A DNA stretch of 64,000 nucleotides from Oceanospirillum sp048270425 (lineage in GTDB: Bacteria; Pseudomonadota; Gammaproteobacteria; Pseudomonadales; Halomonadaceae). Of the stretch, positions 31,838-41,369 are shown piece by piece (position 1 is the first letter of the stretch; each line of letters opens with the position of its first letter). The DNA lies in NCBI GenBank assembly GCA_048270425.1, contig JBLWSY010000001.1, positions 62,001-126,000 of the forward strand. The letters run 5' to 3'. Both the position numbers and the translations under genes were made by a program. The notes under the pieces are model-generated. The model was given only the letters and a program-made list of their open reading frames with translations. It was not told the origin of the DNA and ran no database searches.

Positions 31838-34024
31838 ATGAAGATTAAATTGGAACTAGAAAATTGTTACGGAATTAATAGAATTAGTCATGAGCTGGAT
31901 CTATCTAAGGTTGATGGAATTAATGGTGTTTGCTCGTTGTATGCGCCCAATGGTACGCTGAAAACATCTCTAGCTAAAACATTAAAAGATATTGAAGGAG
32001 ATAAATTATCGAAAGATATTATATTCCCTAGTCGTGTAACAAAAAGAAATATCACAGTAGATGGTCAGTCTGTTAATGCTAGCCAGATAATGGTCATTAA
32101 TTCATACGACGAAAGCTATAGCTCAAAACAGGTTTCCACGCTGTTGGTTAATGATAATTTAAAGCGTGAGTATGATGAAGTCTTGAAGGAAGTCGATGAT
32201 AAGAGGACGCTTCTGATAAAAGGTTTGTCAAAGTCCTCTGGGAAGCAGAACAGAACTATTCCAGACCTAATCTGTGAAGCGTTCAATTGTTCGGAAAGAG
32301 ACTTTCTAGATCTGTTGGCCAACCTGTTCGCTCGGGATACACAAGACTATACAAGCCTTGCCGAGTACAAATATGGAGATCTTTTTAATCCTAAAGTCTT
32401 AGATCTGGCTACAACAGAGAGTTTTGATCAGGAGTTGACCGATTATGTTGAAACCTATGAGAGACTCATTAGCGAATCAGTGGTTCTATCAAAGAACTTC
32501 AACCATCAGAAAGCAGGGAATGTTTCAAAAAGCCTATCTGATACAGGTTTTTTTGATGCATCTCACAGCGTTAACCTTTCGATTAACGGCCAAAAAGAAG
32601 AAGTTGAATCTAAAGACCGTCTGAATGAGATTTTGCAGGAAGAACAAAACAAAATCTTTCAGAGTCCAGAATTGAAAGAGAAATTTAGCAGGGTAGATAA
32701 AAAGCTCACAACAAAAGAAACTCAGGCATTTCGTGATTTTATTGCAGATCACCAAGAATTGTTACCAGAATATAAGGATATTAAAAAATTTAAGGAAAAA
32801 TTGATTACAGGTTACCTTCAGTCACATCGTGCAGCTTGGGAAGATCTGATATCAACTTATAAGTCAAATCAGGGGAAGGTTAAATCTATTGTTGATCAAG
32901 CTAAGCAACAGGAAACAATTTGGAATAGCGTTGTTGAAATATTTAACAAGCGGTTTTCTGTTCCATTCAAGCTTAGGGTGGGGAATCAGGATGATGTAAT
33001 ACTTAAAAATGCAGCCCCATATATTGAGTTTGACTTTGATGACAATCGCGGTGATCGACAGGAAATTAAGCATGAAACCTTGCTTGATGCACTGAGTCAG
33101 GGTGAGAAACGAGCACTTTACATTCTGAATGTTCTTTTTGAAATTGAAGTTAAAAAGAATTCTGATGAACCGATATTGATTGTCATAGATGATATTGCAG
33201 ACTCCTTTGACTATAAAAATAAATACGCAATTGTTGAATATCTTCGAGAAATATCACAAATATCGCATTTTTACCTTTTGATTCTCACACACAATTTTGA
33301 TTTCCATAGAATTGTAGGTGGGCGGATAATTGGAAGTAGGAATAGGGCTGCGCGTCAAAGACGAGTATTGGCTACAAAAACATCTTCAGAAATAAAAATT
33401 AATCCTGAAAAGTATCAGAATGATGTATTTGTGGCTTGGAAAAGAGAGATGCATAGTAATGACTGTTACATGCTTGCGAGTATTCCTTTTGTTAGAAATC
33501 TTGCAGAATATTGTGGGCATAAAGATCATTATTTGACCCTGACATCATTGCTGCATATAAAAGAAGGTAGTAGTGATATTAAGGTTCAGCAATTACAAGA
33601 TATATATCGTATTGTACTTGTTGATAAGGCTGAATTAACTTTTCCTGATGGACAGTCAGGTGTGATTGATAAGATACTTCGAAAGGCTCATGAATTGTCA
33701 ACCATGGCGCATGAGTCCCCGGAACTTGAATCTAAAGTGATTGTTGCAATGGCTATCCGATTGAAAGCAGAGCAGTTTATGATAGCTAAGATTAATGACC
33801 AAGAATTTGTTGATAGTATAGAATCAAACCAGACACGTGAATTATTTGATAAGTATGTTGCAATGTATCCAGACGAATATGAGATAATACGAACTTTAGA
33901 TTTGGTTAACCTTATGACTCCAGAAAACATTCACTTGAACTCGTTTATGTACGAACCGATTCTTGATATGTCTGCTCATCGTCTATATAGATTGTATGAT
34001 GATGTCAGATGTCTCGGAAATTAA
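31838..34024 (+). CDS. ABC/SMC-type ATPase with atypical P-loop
   Basis: A protein of 728 residues from the ATG at 31838, which has GGAAG upstream. The P-loop reads YAPNGTLKTSLAK (residues 35-47), lacking the glycine normally before the lysine; I recall APNG-x-MKTS as the form in a family of prokaryotic ATPases of unknown function. A coiled middle part separates it from the signature LSQGEKRALYIL, Walker B ILIVIDDIADSFD and an LTHN motif (H-loop). The C-terminal 200 residues are helical. The architecture is like the AAA_13/OLD/PrrC-type ATPases found in defence modules. AT-rich and different from flanking genes, so probably acquired. Confidence 0.75.
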   Translation: MKIKLELENCYGINRISHELDLSKVDGINGVCSLYAPNGTLKTSLAKTLKDIEGDKLSKDIIFPSRVTKRNITVDGQSVNASQIMVINSYDESYSSKQVSTLLVNDNLKREYDEVLKEVDDKRTLLIKGLSKSSGKQNRTIPDLICEAFNCSERDFLDLLANLFARDTQDYTSLAEYKYGDLFNPKVLDLATTESFDQELTDYVETYERLISESVVLSKNFNHQKAGNVSKSLSDTGFFDASHSVNLSINGQKEEVESKDRLNEILQEEQNKIFQSPELKEKFSRVDKKLTTKETQAFRDFIADHQELLPEYKDIKKFKEKLITGYLQSHRAAWEDLISTYKSNQGKVKSIVDQAKQQETIWNSVVEIFNKRFSVPFKLRVGNQDDVILKNAAPYIEFDFDDNRGDRQEIKHETLLDALSQGEKRALYILNVLFEIEVKKNSDEPILIVIDDIADSFDYKNKYAIVEYLREISQISHFYLLILTHNFDFHRIVGGRIIGSRNRAARQRRVLATKTSSEIKINPEKYQNDVFVAWKREMHSNDCYMLASIPFVRNLAEYCGHKDHYLTLTSLLHIKEGSSDIKVQQLQDIYRIVLVDKAELTFPDGQSGVIDKILRKAHELSTMAHESPELESKVIVAMAIRLKAEQFMIAKINDQEFVDSIESNQTRELFDKYVAMYPDEYEIIRTLDLVNLMTPENIHLNSFMYEPILDMSAHRLYRLYDDVRCLGN

Positions 34025-34063
34025 CGGGAAAGTGGCTATCAATATAGTCCTATAGAAGGCAAT

Positions 34064-34090
34064 AAAAAAGCCACAGTGTTTGCTGTGGCT
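34064..34090 (-). terminator. Intrinsic terminator of the decarboxylase gene
   Basis: AGCCACAG pairs with CTGTGGCT around a short loop. On the minus strand the hairpin is followed by a run of T. It lies 40 bases beyond the decarboxylase stop. Confidence 0.75.
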
Positions 34091-34132
34091 TCAGGGCTAT
34101 TGTTGTGGCTTTAGGGCAAGAAAGGATCGGAT

Positions 34133-36400
34133 TTACTCGATCACGGCATCCACAAAGTAGTGGTCTTTGCCGTCGATCTTCTCGCGCACTAAGCCGTGTA
34201 CGTCAGTTTCAAAGCCCGGGAAGCGGGTGTTGAAATCCCGTACAAACTGCAGGTAGCGCACGATGGTTTTGTTAAACAGCTCCCCCGGCACCAGCAGCGG
34301 AATACCCGGAGGGTAAGGCGTTACCAGAATCGCGGTGATGCGGCCTTCCAGCTCATCAATCGGCACGCGCTCAATCTGGCGGTGCGCCATCTTCGCCCAG
34401 GCATCGCTTGGGGTCATGGCGGGATCGATCTGCGACAGGTACATCTCCGTGGTGATGCGCGCCAGATCATACTCTTTGTACACGTTGTGGATCGCACTAC
34501 ACAGATCCCGCAGGCCCACCTTGCTGTACTGAGGCTGCTTAGCGGCAAACTCCGGCATCACACGCCACAGGGGCAGGTTCTGGTCGTAATCGTCTTTAAA
34601 CTGCTGCAGCTCCGTTACCATGGAGTTCCAGCGGCCTTTGGTGATACCGATGGTGAACATGATAAAGAAGGAGTACAGGCCGGTTTTCTCGATAATGATA
34701 CCGTGCTCCGCCAGATACTTACTGACGATAGAGGCCGGGATACCGATCTCATCGAAGTTGCCGTCAACATCCAGACCCGGGTTGATAATGGTTGCCTTGA
34801 TCGGGTCGAGCATATTGAAGCCGGAGTCGATCTGACCGAAACCGTGCCACTTATCATCCTTGTGAATCACCCAGTCGTCACGTTCGCCGATGCCTTCGTC
34901 CGCCAGATAATCCGGGCCCCAGACTTTAAACCACCACTCATCGCCAAACTCATCATCCACCTTGCGCATGGCCCGGCGGAACTCAATCGCTTCCAGAATC
35001 GACTCTTCCACTAGTGCTGTGCCGCCCGGAGGCTCCATCATGGCTGCCGCCACGTCGCAGGAGGCGATAATGGCGTACTGCGGGCTGGTGGAGGAGTGCA
35101 TCAGATACGACTCGTTAAAACGATGGGTATCCAGCTTACGTGTTGCACTGTCCTGCACCAGAATCTGCGATGCTTGCGACAGGCCTGCCAGTAGTTTGTG
35201 GGTGGACTGGGTGGCAAAGACCAGTGTCTCTTCAGAGCGTGGACGGTCTGAGGCAATGGCGTGCATGTTCTGATAGAAGTCGTGGAACGCCGCGTGGGGC
35301 AGCCAGGCTTCATCAAAATGCAGGGTGTCGATGGTGTTGCCCAGAATGCCTTTGATCTCTTCCACGTTGTAGAGCACACCGTCGTAGGTGCTCTGGGTGA
35401 TGGTCAGAATACGGGGCTTCTTATTCACCGCTTTGCTGGCAAAGGGGTGGTTTTCGATCTTCTGACGGATCGCTTCCGGATCAAACTCTTCCTTCGGAAT
35501 CGGGCCGATAATGCCGTAGTGGTTACGGGTTGGCGTCAGGAAGATCGGAATCGCACCTGTCATGATGATGGAGTGCAGAATCGACTTATGACAGTTACGG
35601 TCAACCACCACCACATCGCCCGGTGCCACGGTAGAGTGCCACACCACCTTGTTGGAGGTGGAGGTACCGTTGGTGACAAAAAACAGGTGATCGCAGCCGA
35701 AGATACGGGCGGCGTTCTCTTCACTGTCAGATACGGGGCCGGTGTGATCTAGCAGCTGACCCAGCTCTTCTACGGCGTTACAAACGTCTGCACGCAGCAT
35801 GTTCTCACCGAAGAACTGGTGAAACATCTGACCCACCGGGCTTTTCAGAAACGCCACGCCACCGGAGTGACCGGGGCAGTGCCAGGAGTAGGAGCTGTCA
35901 CTGGCGTAGTCCATCAGAGCGTTGAAAAATGGCGGCGCCAGAGAGTCCAGATACTTGTTCGCCTCGCGGATAATATGGCGGGCCACAAACTCCGGGGTAT
36001 CCTCAAACATGTGAATAAAGCCGTGCAGCTCGCGCAGAATATCGTTCGGGATATGGCGTGAGGTACGGGTTTCACCATAGAGGAATACCGGAATATCCCG
36101 GTTGCGTTTACGCACTTCAATCAGGAAATTTCGCACGGCTGTCAGTGCGATATTGACGTCGTTCTCGTCGTTGAAGTCGAACTCTTCATCGTCGATCGAT
36201 ACGATAAAACAGGAGGCGCGACTGGCCTGCTGTGCAAAAGACGTCAGGTCGCCATAGCTGGTCAGTCCGACCACTTCCATACCCTCCTTGCTGATCGCCT
36301 CAGCAAGGTCCCTGATACCAGACCCTGAAATGTTTTCAGAGCGAAAATCTTCATCAATGATGATGACGGGAAAGCGAAATTTCATCAGTTTAAGTGCCAT
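34133..36400 (-). CDS. Orn/Lys/Arg decarboxylase, PLP-dependent
   Basis: A protein of 755 residues, the usual length for this fold type I decarboxylase family. It has an N-terminal wing domain (FPVIIIDEDFRSENISGSGI), the PLP domain with DRNCHKSILHSIIMTGA, and the lysine in STHKLLAGLSQ. SWHCPGHSGG and a late TPYPPGIPLLVPGE are typical. It releases CO2 from a basic amino acid to give cadaverine, putrescine or agmatine; the substrate is not determined by sequence here, though length and pattern resemble the pseudomonad lysine-type enzyme. The 311 bases between it and the next gene hold no supported feature. Confidence 0.88.
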   Translation of the reverse strand: MALKLMKFRFPVIIIDEDFRSENISGSGIRDLAEAISKEGMEVVGLTSYGDLTSFAQQASRASCFIVSIDDEEFDFNDENDVNIALTAVRNFLIEVRKRNRDIPVFLYGETRTSRHIPNDILRELHGFIHMFEDTPEFVARHIIREANKYLDSLAPPFFNALMDYASDSSYSWHCPGHSGGVAFLKSPVGQMFHQFFGENMLRADVCNAVEELGQLLDHTGPVSDSEENAARIFGCDHLFFVTNGTSTSNKVVWHSTVAPGDVVVVDRNCHKSILHSIIMTGAIPIFLTPTRNHYGIIGPIPKEEFDPEAIRQKIENHPFASKAVNKKPRILTITQSTYDGVLYNVEEIKGILGNTIDTLHFDEAWLPHAAFHDFYQNMHAIASDRPRSEETLVFATQSTHKLLAGLSQASQILVQDSATRKLDTHRFNESYLMHSSTSPQYAIIASCDVAAAMMEPPGGTALVEESILEAIEFRRAMRKVDDEFGDEWWFKVWGPDYLADEGIGERDDWVIHKDDKWHGFGQIDSGFNMLDPIKATIINPGLDVDGNFDEIGIPASIVSKYLAEHGIIIEKTGLYSFFIMFTIGITKGRWNSMVTELQQFKDDYDQNLPLWRVMPEFAAKQPQYSKVGLRDLCSAIHNVYKEYDLARITTEMYLSQIDPAMTPSDAWAKMAHRQIERVPIDELEGRITAILVTPYPPGIPLLVPGELFNKTIVRYLQFVRDFNTRFPGFETDVHGLVREKIDGKDHYFVDAVIE

Positions 36401-36711
36401 CTGTTAAAGAAAGGAAAAATACCGATTGGCAGCGGTTCTGCAAAAGGTGGTTGTCCTTAGCGTAGACCATCTTATCGGCGCGGATATTAATCAGAGTTAA
36501 ACAAACCACAAAGAAATTATTTGTCGTTTTTAGAATTAAATTCACGATAATTAAGGCTTCATATAACCTGGCACTGTTTTTAATCGTTTTTTATGACCAT
36601 TGATGCTTTACGGGCGACTTTTCGGTGTTGTTTGGTATCTGAGTGAACGATATCCGTCAAATAGACTCTGTATGGGTAACTATTTTTATCCGAGTTTTGA
36701 GGTTGGATATT

Positions 36712-37218
36712 TTGAAACGTTTTATTAAACCCCTGATATGGGTCGTTGTTTCGGTTCTTTTGATTACCAGCATGATGGCGGGGCTGGTGGCGCTTATGGA
36801 GCACAAATCTTCGCAACGGCCAGATGTGGTTTTTCAAACAATGAATGGAGAAAGCGTTAATCTGGATCAGGTTGCAGATAGCAAACCCATGCTGGTGAAC
36901 CTTTGGGCGACCTGGTGCCCGCCTTGCATTCGGGAGATGCCTATGCTGCAGCAGGCCCAGCAAGACAATCCGGATATTACCTTTGTCTTTGTGAATCAGG
37001 GTGAACACTCTGAGACTGTTGACCGGTTTCTCAAAGATAGTGGGCTAAAGCTGAATCATGTCCTGCTGGACAGTAAAGGCCAGTTGGCACAGGTGACCGC
37101 CAGCATGGCGCTGCCTACAACACTGTTATACAACGCCAAGGGCGAACAAGTGGGACTACACCGTGCTCAGCTCAGCCCTGAGCAGTTGGCCGCTATGGTG
37201 AAAACGCTGCAGCCCTGA
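36712..37218 (+). CDS. Membrane-anchored thioredoxin-like protein, TlpA type
   Basis: A protein of 168 residues from a TTG start with GAGGTTGG upstream. One N-terminal membrane helix (LIWVVVSVLLITSMMAGLVA) puts the thioredoxin domain in the periplasm. The redox site is WATWCPPC and the cis-proline is in ALPTTLLYN. It probably reduces periplasmic disulfides, for example in cytochrome c maturation. The start could also be one of two other codons upstream. Confidence 0.82.
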   Translation: MKRFIKPLIWVVVSVLLITSMMAGLVALMEHKSSQRPDVVFQTMNGESVNLDQVADSKPMLVNLWATWCPPCIREMPMLQQAQQDNPDITFVFVNQGEHSETVDRFLKDSGLKLNHVLLDSKGQLAQVTASMALPTTLLYNAKGEQVGLHRAQLSPEQLAAMVKTLQP

Positions 37219-37311
37219 TGAAGGATGCGCTTCAGGCAAAAATATGAAAGCCCGGTATGCACCGGGCGTATTGTCCGCAGATGGGCAGATCTGCGGAAAA
37301 ATGAATAGCAC

Positions 37312-38166
37312 TTAGGCGCTCAGAGCATCCGCCATTAAGTCAGCCAGAGACGTCGTCGGACGACCGATCAGCTGGCTCAGCGTTTTGCTGTTATTAAACA
37401 GACCGCCTTCAGCCGCAGCGGCATCAGAATCTGCCAGCAGGTCGGCTAAACCATCCGGCAGGCCTGCACCTTTAAGTGCTGCTGCAAAGTCCGCTTGCGG
37501 CATATCCTGATAAATCACTGATTTACCGGTCTGGCGGTTCAGTTCTGCAACCAGTTCAGCCAGGGTGTAGCTCTCGTCACCGGCCAGCTCATAGGTTTTA
37601 CCGGCATGGCCTTCAGTGGTGAGCACCTTAGCGGCGGCTGCGGCGTAATCGATACGGCCAGCAGAAGCGATACGGCCTTCTTTGGCAGAGCCAATAAAGG
37701 CACCAAACTCCAGTGCCGGTGGAATGCTTGCCAGATAGTTCTCTGTGTACCAACCGTTGCGCAGCAGTACGTGAGGCACGTCGGATTCAGCCAGAGCGGC
37801 TTCGGTCTCAACGTGCTCTGCTGCCAGTCCAAGTTTGCTCTCTGTGGCATTCAGAATGCTGGTGTAAGCCAGCAGAGTAACGCCTTCAGCTTTTGCTGCA
37901 TCAATGACGTTTTTATGCTGCGGGAAGCGCTGACCCACTTCGCTGGAGGAGATCAGCAGCACTTTCTCAGTACCCTTAAGAGCGGTCTGAATGCTTGCCG
38001 GGTTGGTGTAATCCATCGCGCGAACCTGAACGCCTTTTTCAGCCAGATCTGCTGCCTTTTCAGGAGAGCGTACTGCCGCGATGATGGACTCAGGAGCTTC
38101 AGTTTTCAGCAGTTGTTCAATTACCAGACGGCCCAGTTGACCGGTTGCACCTGTTACCAGAATCAT
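37312..38166 (-). CDS. qorB: NmrA-like NAD(P)H:quinone oxidoreductase, QorB-like
   Basis: A protein of 284 residues starting with the nucleotide-binding MILVTGATGQLGRLVIEQLL. HVLLRNGWYTENYLASIPPA and GRIDYAAAAAKVL are typical of E. coli QorB (YtfG), which reduces quinones with NADPH. It is transcribed divergently from a HxlR-type regulator, the same arrangement as ytfG-ytfH in E. coli. A set of matching palindromes lies between the two genes. Confidence 0.85.
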   Translation of the reverse strand: MILVTGATGQLGRLVIEQLLKTEAPESIIAAVRSPEKAADLAEKGVQVRAMDYTNPASIQTALKGTEKVLLISSSEVGQRFPQHKNVIDAAKAEGVTLLAYTSILNATESKLGLAAEHVETEAALAESDVPHVLLRNGWYTENYLASIPPALEFGAFIGSAKEGRIASAGRIDYAAAAAKVLTTEGHAGKTYELAGDESYTLAELVAELNRQTGKSVIYQDMPQADFAAALKGAGLPDGLADLLADSDAAAAEGGLFNNSKTLSQLIGRPTTSLADLMADALSA

Positions 38167-38241
38167 AGTTTTTTCCTCAATAATGATATTAACGATTGGG
38201 TAGAAAGCGTGTTGTGTTGCATTGAGGACAGGTTATCAACG

Positions 38242-38283
38242 ATACTTACCTTTAGTAAGTACGCACAAAAAGGTAAGTATCAA
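38242..38283. promoter_or_regulatory. Operator region with repeated TACTTACC half-sites
   Basis: ATACTTACCTTT (38242-38253) and AAAGGTAAGTAT (38271-38282) form a perfect 12-bp inverted repeat, and TACTTAC/GTAAGTA (38243-38261) forms a second overlapping one. The region ends two bases before the HxlR-type gene start. It is a very likely binding site for that regulator, controlling both divergent genes. Confidence 0.75.
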
Positions 38284-38284
38284 A

Positions 38285-38731
38285 ATGGTTGCCACACGGG
38301 ATAAAAAGAGTGTTTCCGATTCTTCAACAGTTGAAGATAACGCCAGCTTTACAGAGCGCTTCCGGCGGGGAGATCTCTTTTCAGACAAGTGCCCGTCACG
38401 GGATGTACTCAAACATATCACCAGTCGCTGGGGCGTACTGATTCTGGTCGCGCTGCAGGGCAACACCCTGCGTTTTAGCGATCTGCGCCGCAAGATCAAA
38501 GGTGTCAGTGAGAAGATGCTGGCGCAAACCCTGCAGTCGCTGGAAAGTGACGGCTTTGTACTGCGCCATTCCTATCCGGTTGTGCCGCCTCATGTGGAAT
38601 ATTCCCTGTCAACACTGGGGGAGGAGGCAGCAGAACAAGTCGCAGGTATCGCTAACTGGATCGAAGAGAAGATGCCCCAGATCAGCGAAGCCCGGCGCTT
38701 AGTCGCTGATAAACGGGCGGCAGAGGATTAA
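38285..38731 (+). CDS. HxlR/YtfH family transcriptional regulator
   Basis: A protein of 148 residues with the HxlR winged helix: CPSRDVLKHITSRWGVLILV, LRFSDLRRKIKGVSEKMLAQ, LESDGFVLRHSYPVVPPHVE. The single cysteine near the start of the domain (DKCPSRD) is where redox-sensing members such as QorR and YodB have theirs, so it could respond to quinones or aldehydes. The likely operator abuts the start, suggesting autorepression and control of the divergent quinone reductase gene. Confidence 0.88.
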   Translation: MVATRDKKSVSDSSTVEDNASFTERFRRGDLFSDKCPSRDVLKHITSRWGVLILVALQGNTLRFSDLRRKIKGVSEKMLAQTLQSLESDGFVLRHSYPVVPPHVEYSLSTLGEEAAEQVAGIANWIEEKMPQISEARRLVADKRAAED

Positions 38732-38862
38732 GAGGCTAATTAAGCGTCTCAGATTCTGCATGGCGGATGAATCCTGAGCTAAAAACAGGGATAATACCTG
38801 CCAGTTAAACGAGTCAGATACTCAGCAGCATTTTTATTGATAACGGAATAACGGTCAGATTT

Positions 38863-39405
38863 ATGAGCAAGTCCCTGCAGGATCAGCTGTTAAAAGCCGG
38901 TTTAACCAACAAGAAGAAGGTTAAACAGGCCGAAAACCACAAGAAGAAACAAGCCAAGGTTAAGCGCACCACCGGTCAGGAAGATGAGGTGAAGCTGCGG
39001 GCAGAGCAGCAGCGTAAAGAGAAGGCGGAACGTGACCGTCTGCTGAACCTGGAGCGCAAAGCAGAAGAAGAGAAGAAAGCGATTAAAGCTCAGGTGAAGC
39101 AGCTGATCGAAATGAACCGTCTGGAAAATTACGCCGGTGATCTTGCCCATAACTTTGTGATGGATAAGAAGGTTAAGAAGATCAATGTTCAGCCTAAGAT
39201 CTCGGATCAGCTGGCGAAAGGTCGTCTGGCGATTGCTGAACTTGACGGCCGTTTTGAGCTGATTCCACCTAAGGTCGCAGAGAAGATTCTGCAACGCGAG
39301 CCGGACTGGCCGATTGTGCTGAATGAGAAAGCACCGGACACCGGTGATGCGGAAGAGGATGATCCGTACGCAGATTTCCAGATTCCTGATGATCTGATGT
39401 GGTAA
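38863..39405 (+). CDS. yaiL: DUF2058 / YaiL family nucleoprotein
   Basis: A protein of 180 residues. The N-terminal half is a lysine- and glutamate-rich coiled coil (SLQDQLLKAGLTNKKKVKQA). The C-terminal half holds the YaiL domain (YAGDLAHNFVMDKKVKKINV, LAIAELDGRFELIPPKVAEK) and an acidic tail. The function of YaiL is not established. Confidence 0.88.
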   Translation: MSKSLQDQLLKAGLTNKKKVKQAENHKKKQAKVKRTTGQEDEVKLRAEQQRKEKAERDRLLNLERKAEEEKKAIKAQVKQLIEMNRLENYAGDLAHNFVMDKKVKKINVQPKISDQLAKGRLAIAELDGRFELIPPKVAEKILQREPDWPIVLNEKAPDTGDAEEDDPYADFQIPDDLMW

Positions 39406-39423
39406 CGCCATCTCACGAAGCCA

Positions 39424-39450
39424 AAAAGCCTGCCCTGTGCAGGTTTTTTT
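39424..39450 (+). terminator. Intrinsic terminator after yaiL
   Basis: CCTGC pairs with GCAGG and is followed by seven T residues, 20 bases after the stop. Confidence 0.75.
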
Positions 39451-39535
39451 ATGGATCATTCAAATATGCTGCCAAATCAATTAGTAAAGAGCCGATACCT
39501 GTTAGGGTGAAAGGACGAAATCGCTGGAGATGCCC

Positions 39536-40438
39536 ATGAGTACCCGATACAGCTTTAGTTCTGATGAGATCAATGAGGCGATCGATATTTTAGAATGTGC
39601 CGTTATCAATCACCGTAAATGGTATGAGTCTTTGTTAGAAGGGCTCGTTTGCAATCAACCATTCAATGAGCAGATCACAGATCCTCTGGCACATACCAAA
39701 TGCGGTTTTGGTTGCTGGTATTACCAAAGTGTCTCTGAGGCGATCCGAGCGACACCTGAGTTTTCGGTGATCGAATCGACTCACAAGGAGATGCACGATG
39801 CCGCAAGGGATTTGGTGTTGCAATACCAACAAAATCAGGCGGTTTCGTTAGCGGGTTTTCGCACCTTGGGTAGCCGTAAAGCGCAACTGGATCAGTTATT
39901 AAACCGAATGCGGGATACCATTGTCAGTCAGCAAAACTCGTTTGATGCGTTGACCGGTCTCATTAACCGTCGGTCAATCGGTTTAATTCTCGACAAAAAT
40001 CATGCAGCGTCAGTTCGTCACAACACGCCTTATATTCTGGCGATGCTGGATATCGACTTTTTTAAAGCGATCAATGACACCTATGGCCATCTGGCTGGCG
40101 ATAGAGCTCTGAAATCGGTCGCAGATTTTCTGATGGCTTCAGTCCGGGAATCGGACAGTGTGGGCCGATACGGCGGGGAAGAGTTTTTACTGCTTCTGCC
40201 TTCGACATCCCCTGAGGAAGCCAAAGAGCTTCTGAATCGTCTGAGAGAAGGGATTAGCCAGCTTAAAATCGAATACGAAGGTGAAACGATACAGCTGACA
40301 ATGTCCATCGGTTATTCAAGCTTTGATGGAGGCAAGCCCGTCTGGCAGATTGTTAAAGATGCGGATCAGGCGCTCTACCAGGCGAAGAAGAATGGCCGTA
40401 ATCAGGTGGTCGCCCATCGGGACGACCTCCTTTGTTAG
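39536..40438 (+). CDS. dgcZ: Diguanylate cyclase with zinc-sensing CZB domain, DgcZ-like
   Basis: A protein of 300 residues. The N-terminal CZB domain has its zinc ligands in VINHRKWYESLL, KCGFGCWYY and STHKEMHD. The GGDEF domain begins at DALTGLINRRS and has the active-site motif GRYGGEEF and MLDIDFFKAINDTYGHLAGD. It makes c-di-GMP; in E. coli DgcZ zinc inhibits the enzyme. The ATG at 39536 is preferred because GGAG is seven bases before it. An inhibitory RxxD site before GGEEF is not evident. Confidence 0.88.
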   Translation: MSTRYSFSSDEINEAIDILECAVINHRKWYESLLEGLVCNQPFNEQITDPLAHTKCGFGCWYYQSVSEAIRATPEFSVIESTHKEMHDAARDLVLQYQQNQAVSLAGFRTLGSRKAQLDQLLNRMRDTIVSQQNSFDALTGLINRRSIGLILDKNHAASVRHNTPYILAMLDIDFFKAINDTYGHLAGDRALKSVADFLMASVRESDSVGRYGGEEFLLLLPSTSPEEAKELLNRLREGISQLKIEYEGETIQLTMSIGYSSFDGGKPVWQIVKDADQALYQAKKNGRNQVVAHRDDLLC

Positions 40439-40492
40439 TCTTGGCTGATTAAGCTACTGGTACTAGCGGATTAAAGTGCTGGTGCTGAATGA

Positions 40493-41185
40493 TCAGAGCG
40501 CTTCTAGTAACTTCTGTGCGGTCAGGGCAGAACTCATCGGGTTCTGTCCGCTGATCAGCAATCCATCCTGTACCGCAAAGGCCTGCCAATCACCGGCTTT
40601 CTGAAAATCACTACCGCGTTTAATAAACTCATCTTCCAGCAGAAATGGCACCACCTCGGTCAGCTGAACGGCATCTTCTTCGCTATTGGTAAAGCCGGAA
40701 ACAGCCTTGCCTTTGACCGCATAGTTGCCTGAGTCATCTTTAATATTCAGCAGAGCTGCCGAGGCGTGGCATACCGTGGCTACGGGCTTCTGAGTTGCCA
40801 GAAAACGTTCGATCAGAGCGATAGACGTCGGGTTGTCCGTCAGGTCCCACAGTGGGCCGTGCCCGCCCGGATAAAACACGGCATCAAAATCATCAGCATT
40901 CATATCAGCAAGCTTCAGGGTGTTAGCGAGTAGGGCTTTTGCGTCAGCATCCTGATCAAAACGACGGGTATCGTCTGTCTGAAAATCTTCCAGTTCACTT
41001 TTCGGATCAACCGGAGGCTGACCACCTGCCGGAGAGGCAAGGGTCACCTGAACGCCTGCATCGATCAGTGCGTAGTAAGGTGCTGCAAACTCTTCCACCC
41101 AGAACCCCGTGGTTTCACCAGTATCCCCCAGGGCTGAGTGAGAGGTTAAAACCATTAATACTTTTTTATTACTTAATGTGCTCAT
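40493..41185 (-). CDS. DJ-1/PfpI family protein (type 1 glutamine amidotransferase-like)
   Basis: A protein of 230 residues from the ATG at 41185, which has GGGAGA upstream; an upstream in-frame extension (to 41350) is probably not translated. FYPGGHGPLWDL and the nucleophile elbow TVCHASAALL (Cys-His) are typical of Hsp31-like DJ-1 proteins, which act as chaperones or glyoxalases. It diverges from a LysR gene that probably regulates it. Confidence 0.85.
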   Translation of the reverse strand: MSTLSNKKVLMVLTSHSALGDTGETTGFWVEEFAAPYYALIDAGVQVTLASPAGGQPPVDPKSELEDFQTDDTRRFDQDADAKALLANTLKLADMNADDFDAVFYPGGHGPLWDLTDNPTSIALIERFLATQKPVATVCHASAALLNIKDDSGNYAVKGKAVSGFTNSEEDAVQLTEVVPFLLEDEFIKRGSDFQKAGDWQAFAVQDGLLISGQNPMSSALTAQKLLEAL

Positions 41186-41369
41186 ATTGATATCTCCCGG
41201 AGCCGCATCAACGACTCTGTGGCTATGTGTTTTCAGATAATCTGAAATCTTGTCCAGGAGTTTACGTCTTGATTTTATGTTGAACAATAAGAGATAAATT
41301 GACTTCAATGTTTTAATTATTGATACAATTGAGCGGTGCGGTAAGTTCAAGCGGAGTCCGGGTCTTAAG

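Noticed and set aside
37251..37298. Two hairpins after the thioredoxin-like gene as terminators
   Set aside because: GCCCGGT/ACCGGGC and CCGCAGAT/ATCTGCGG are perfect stems, but neither is followed by T residues on the strand where a terminator would be needed.
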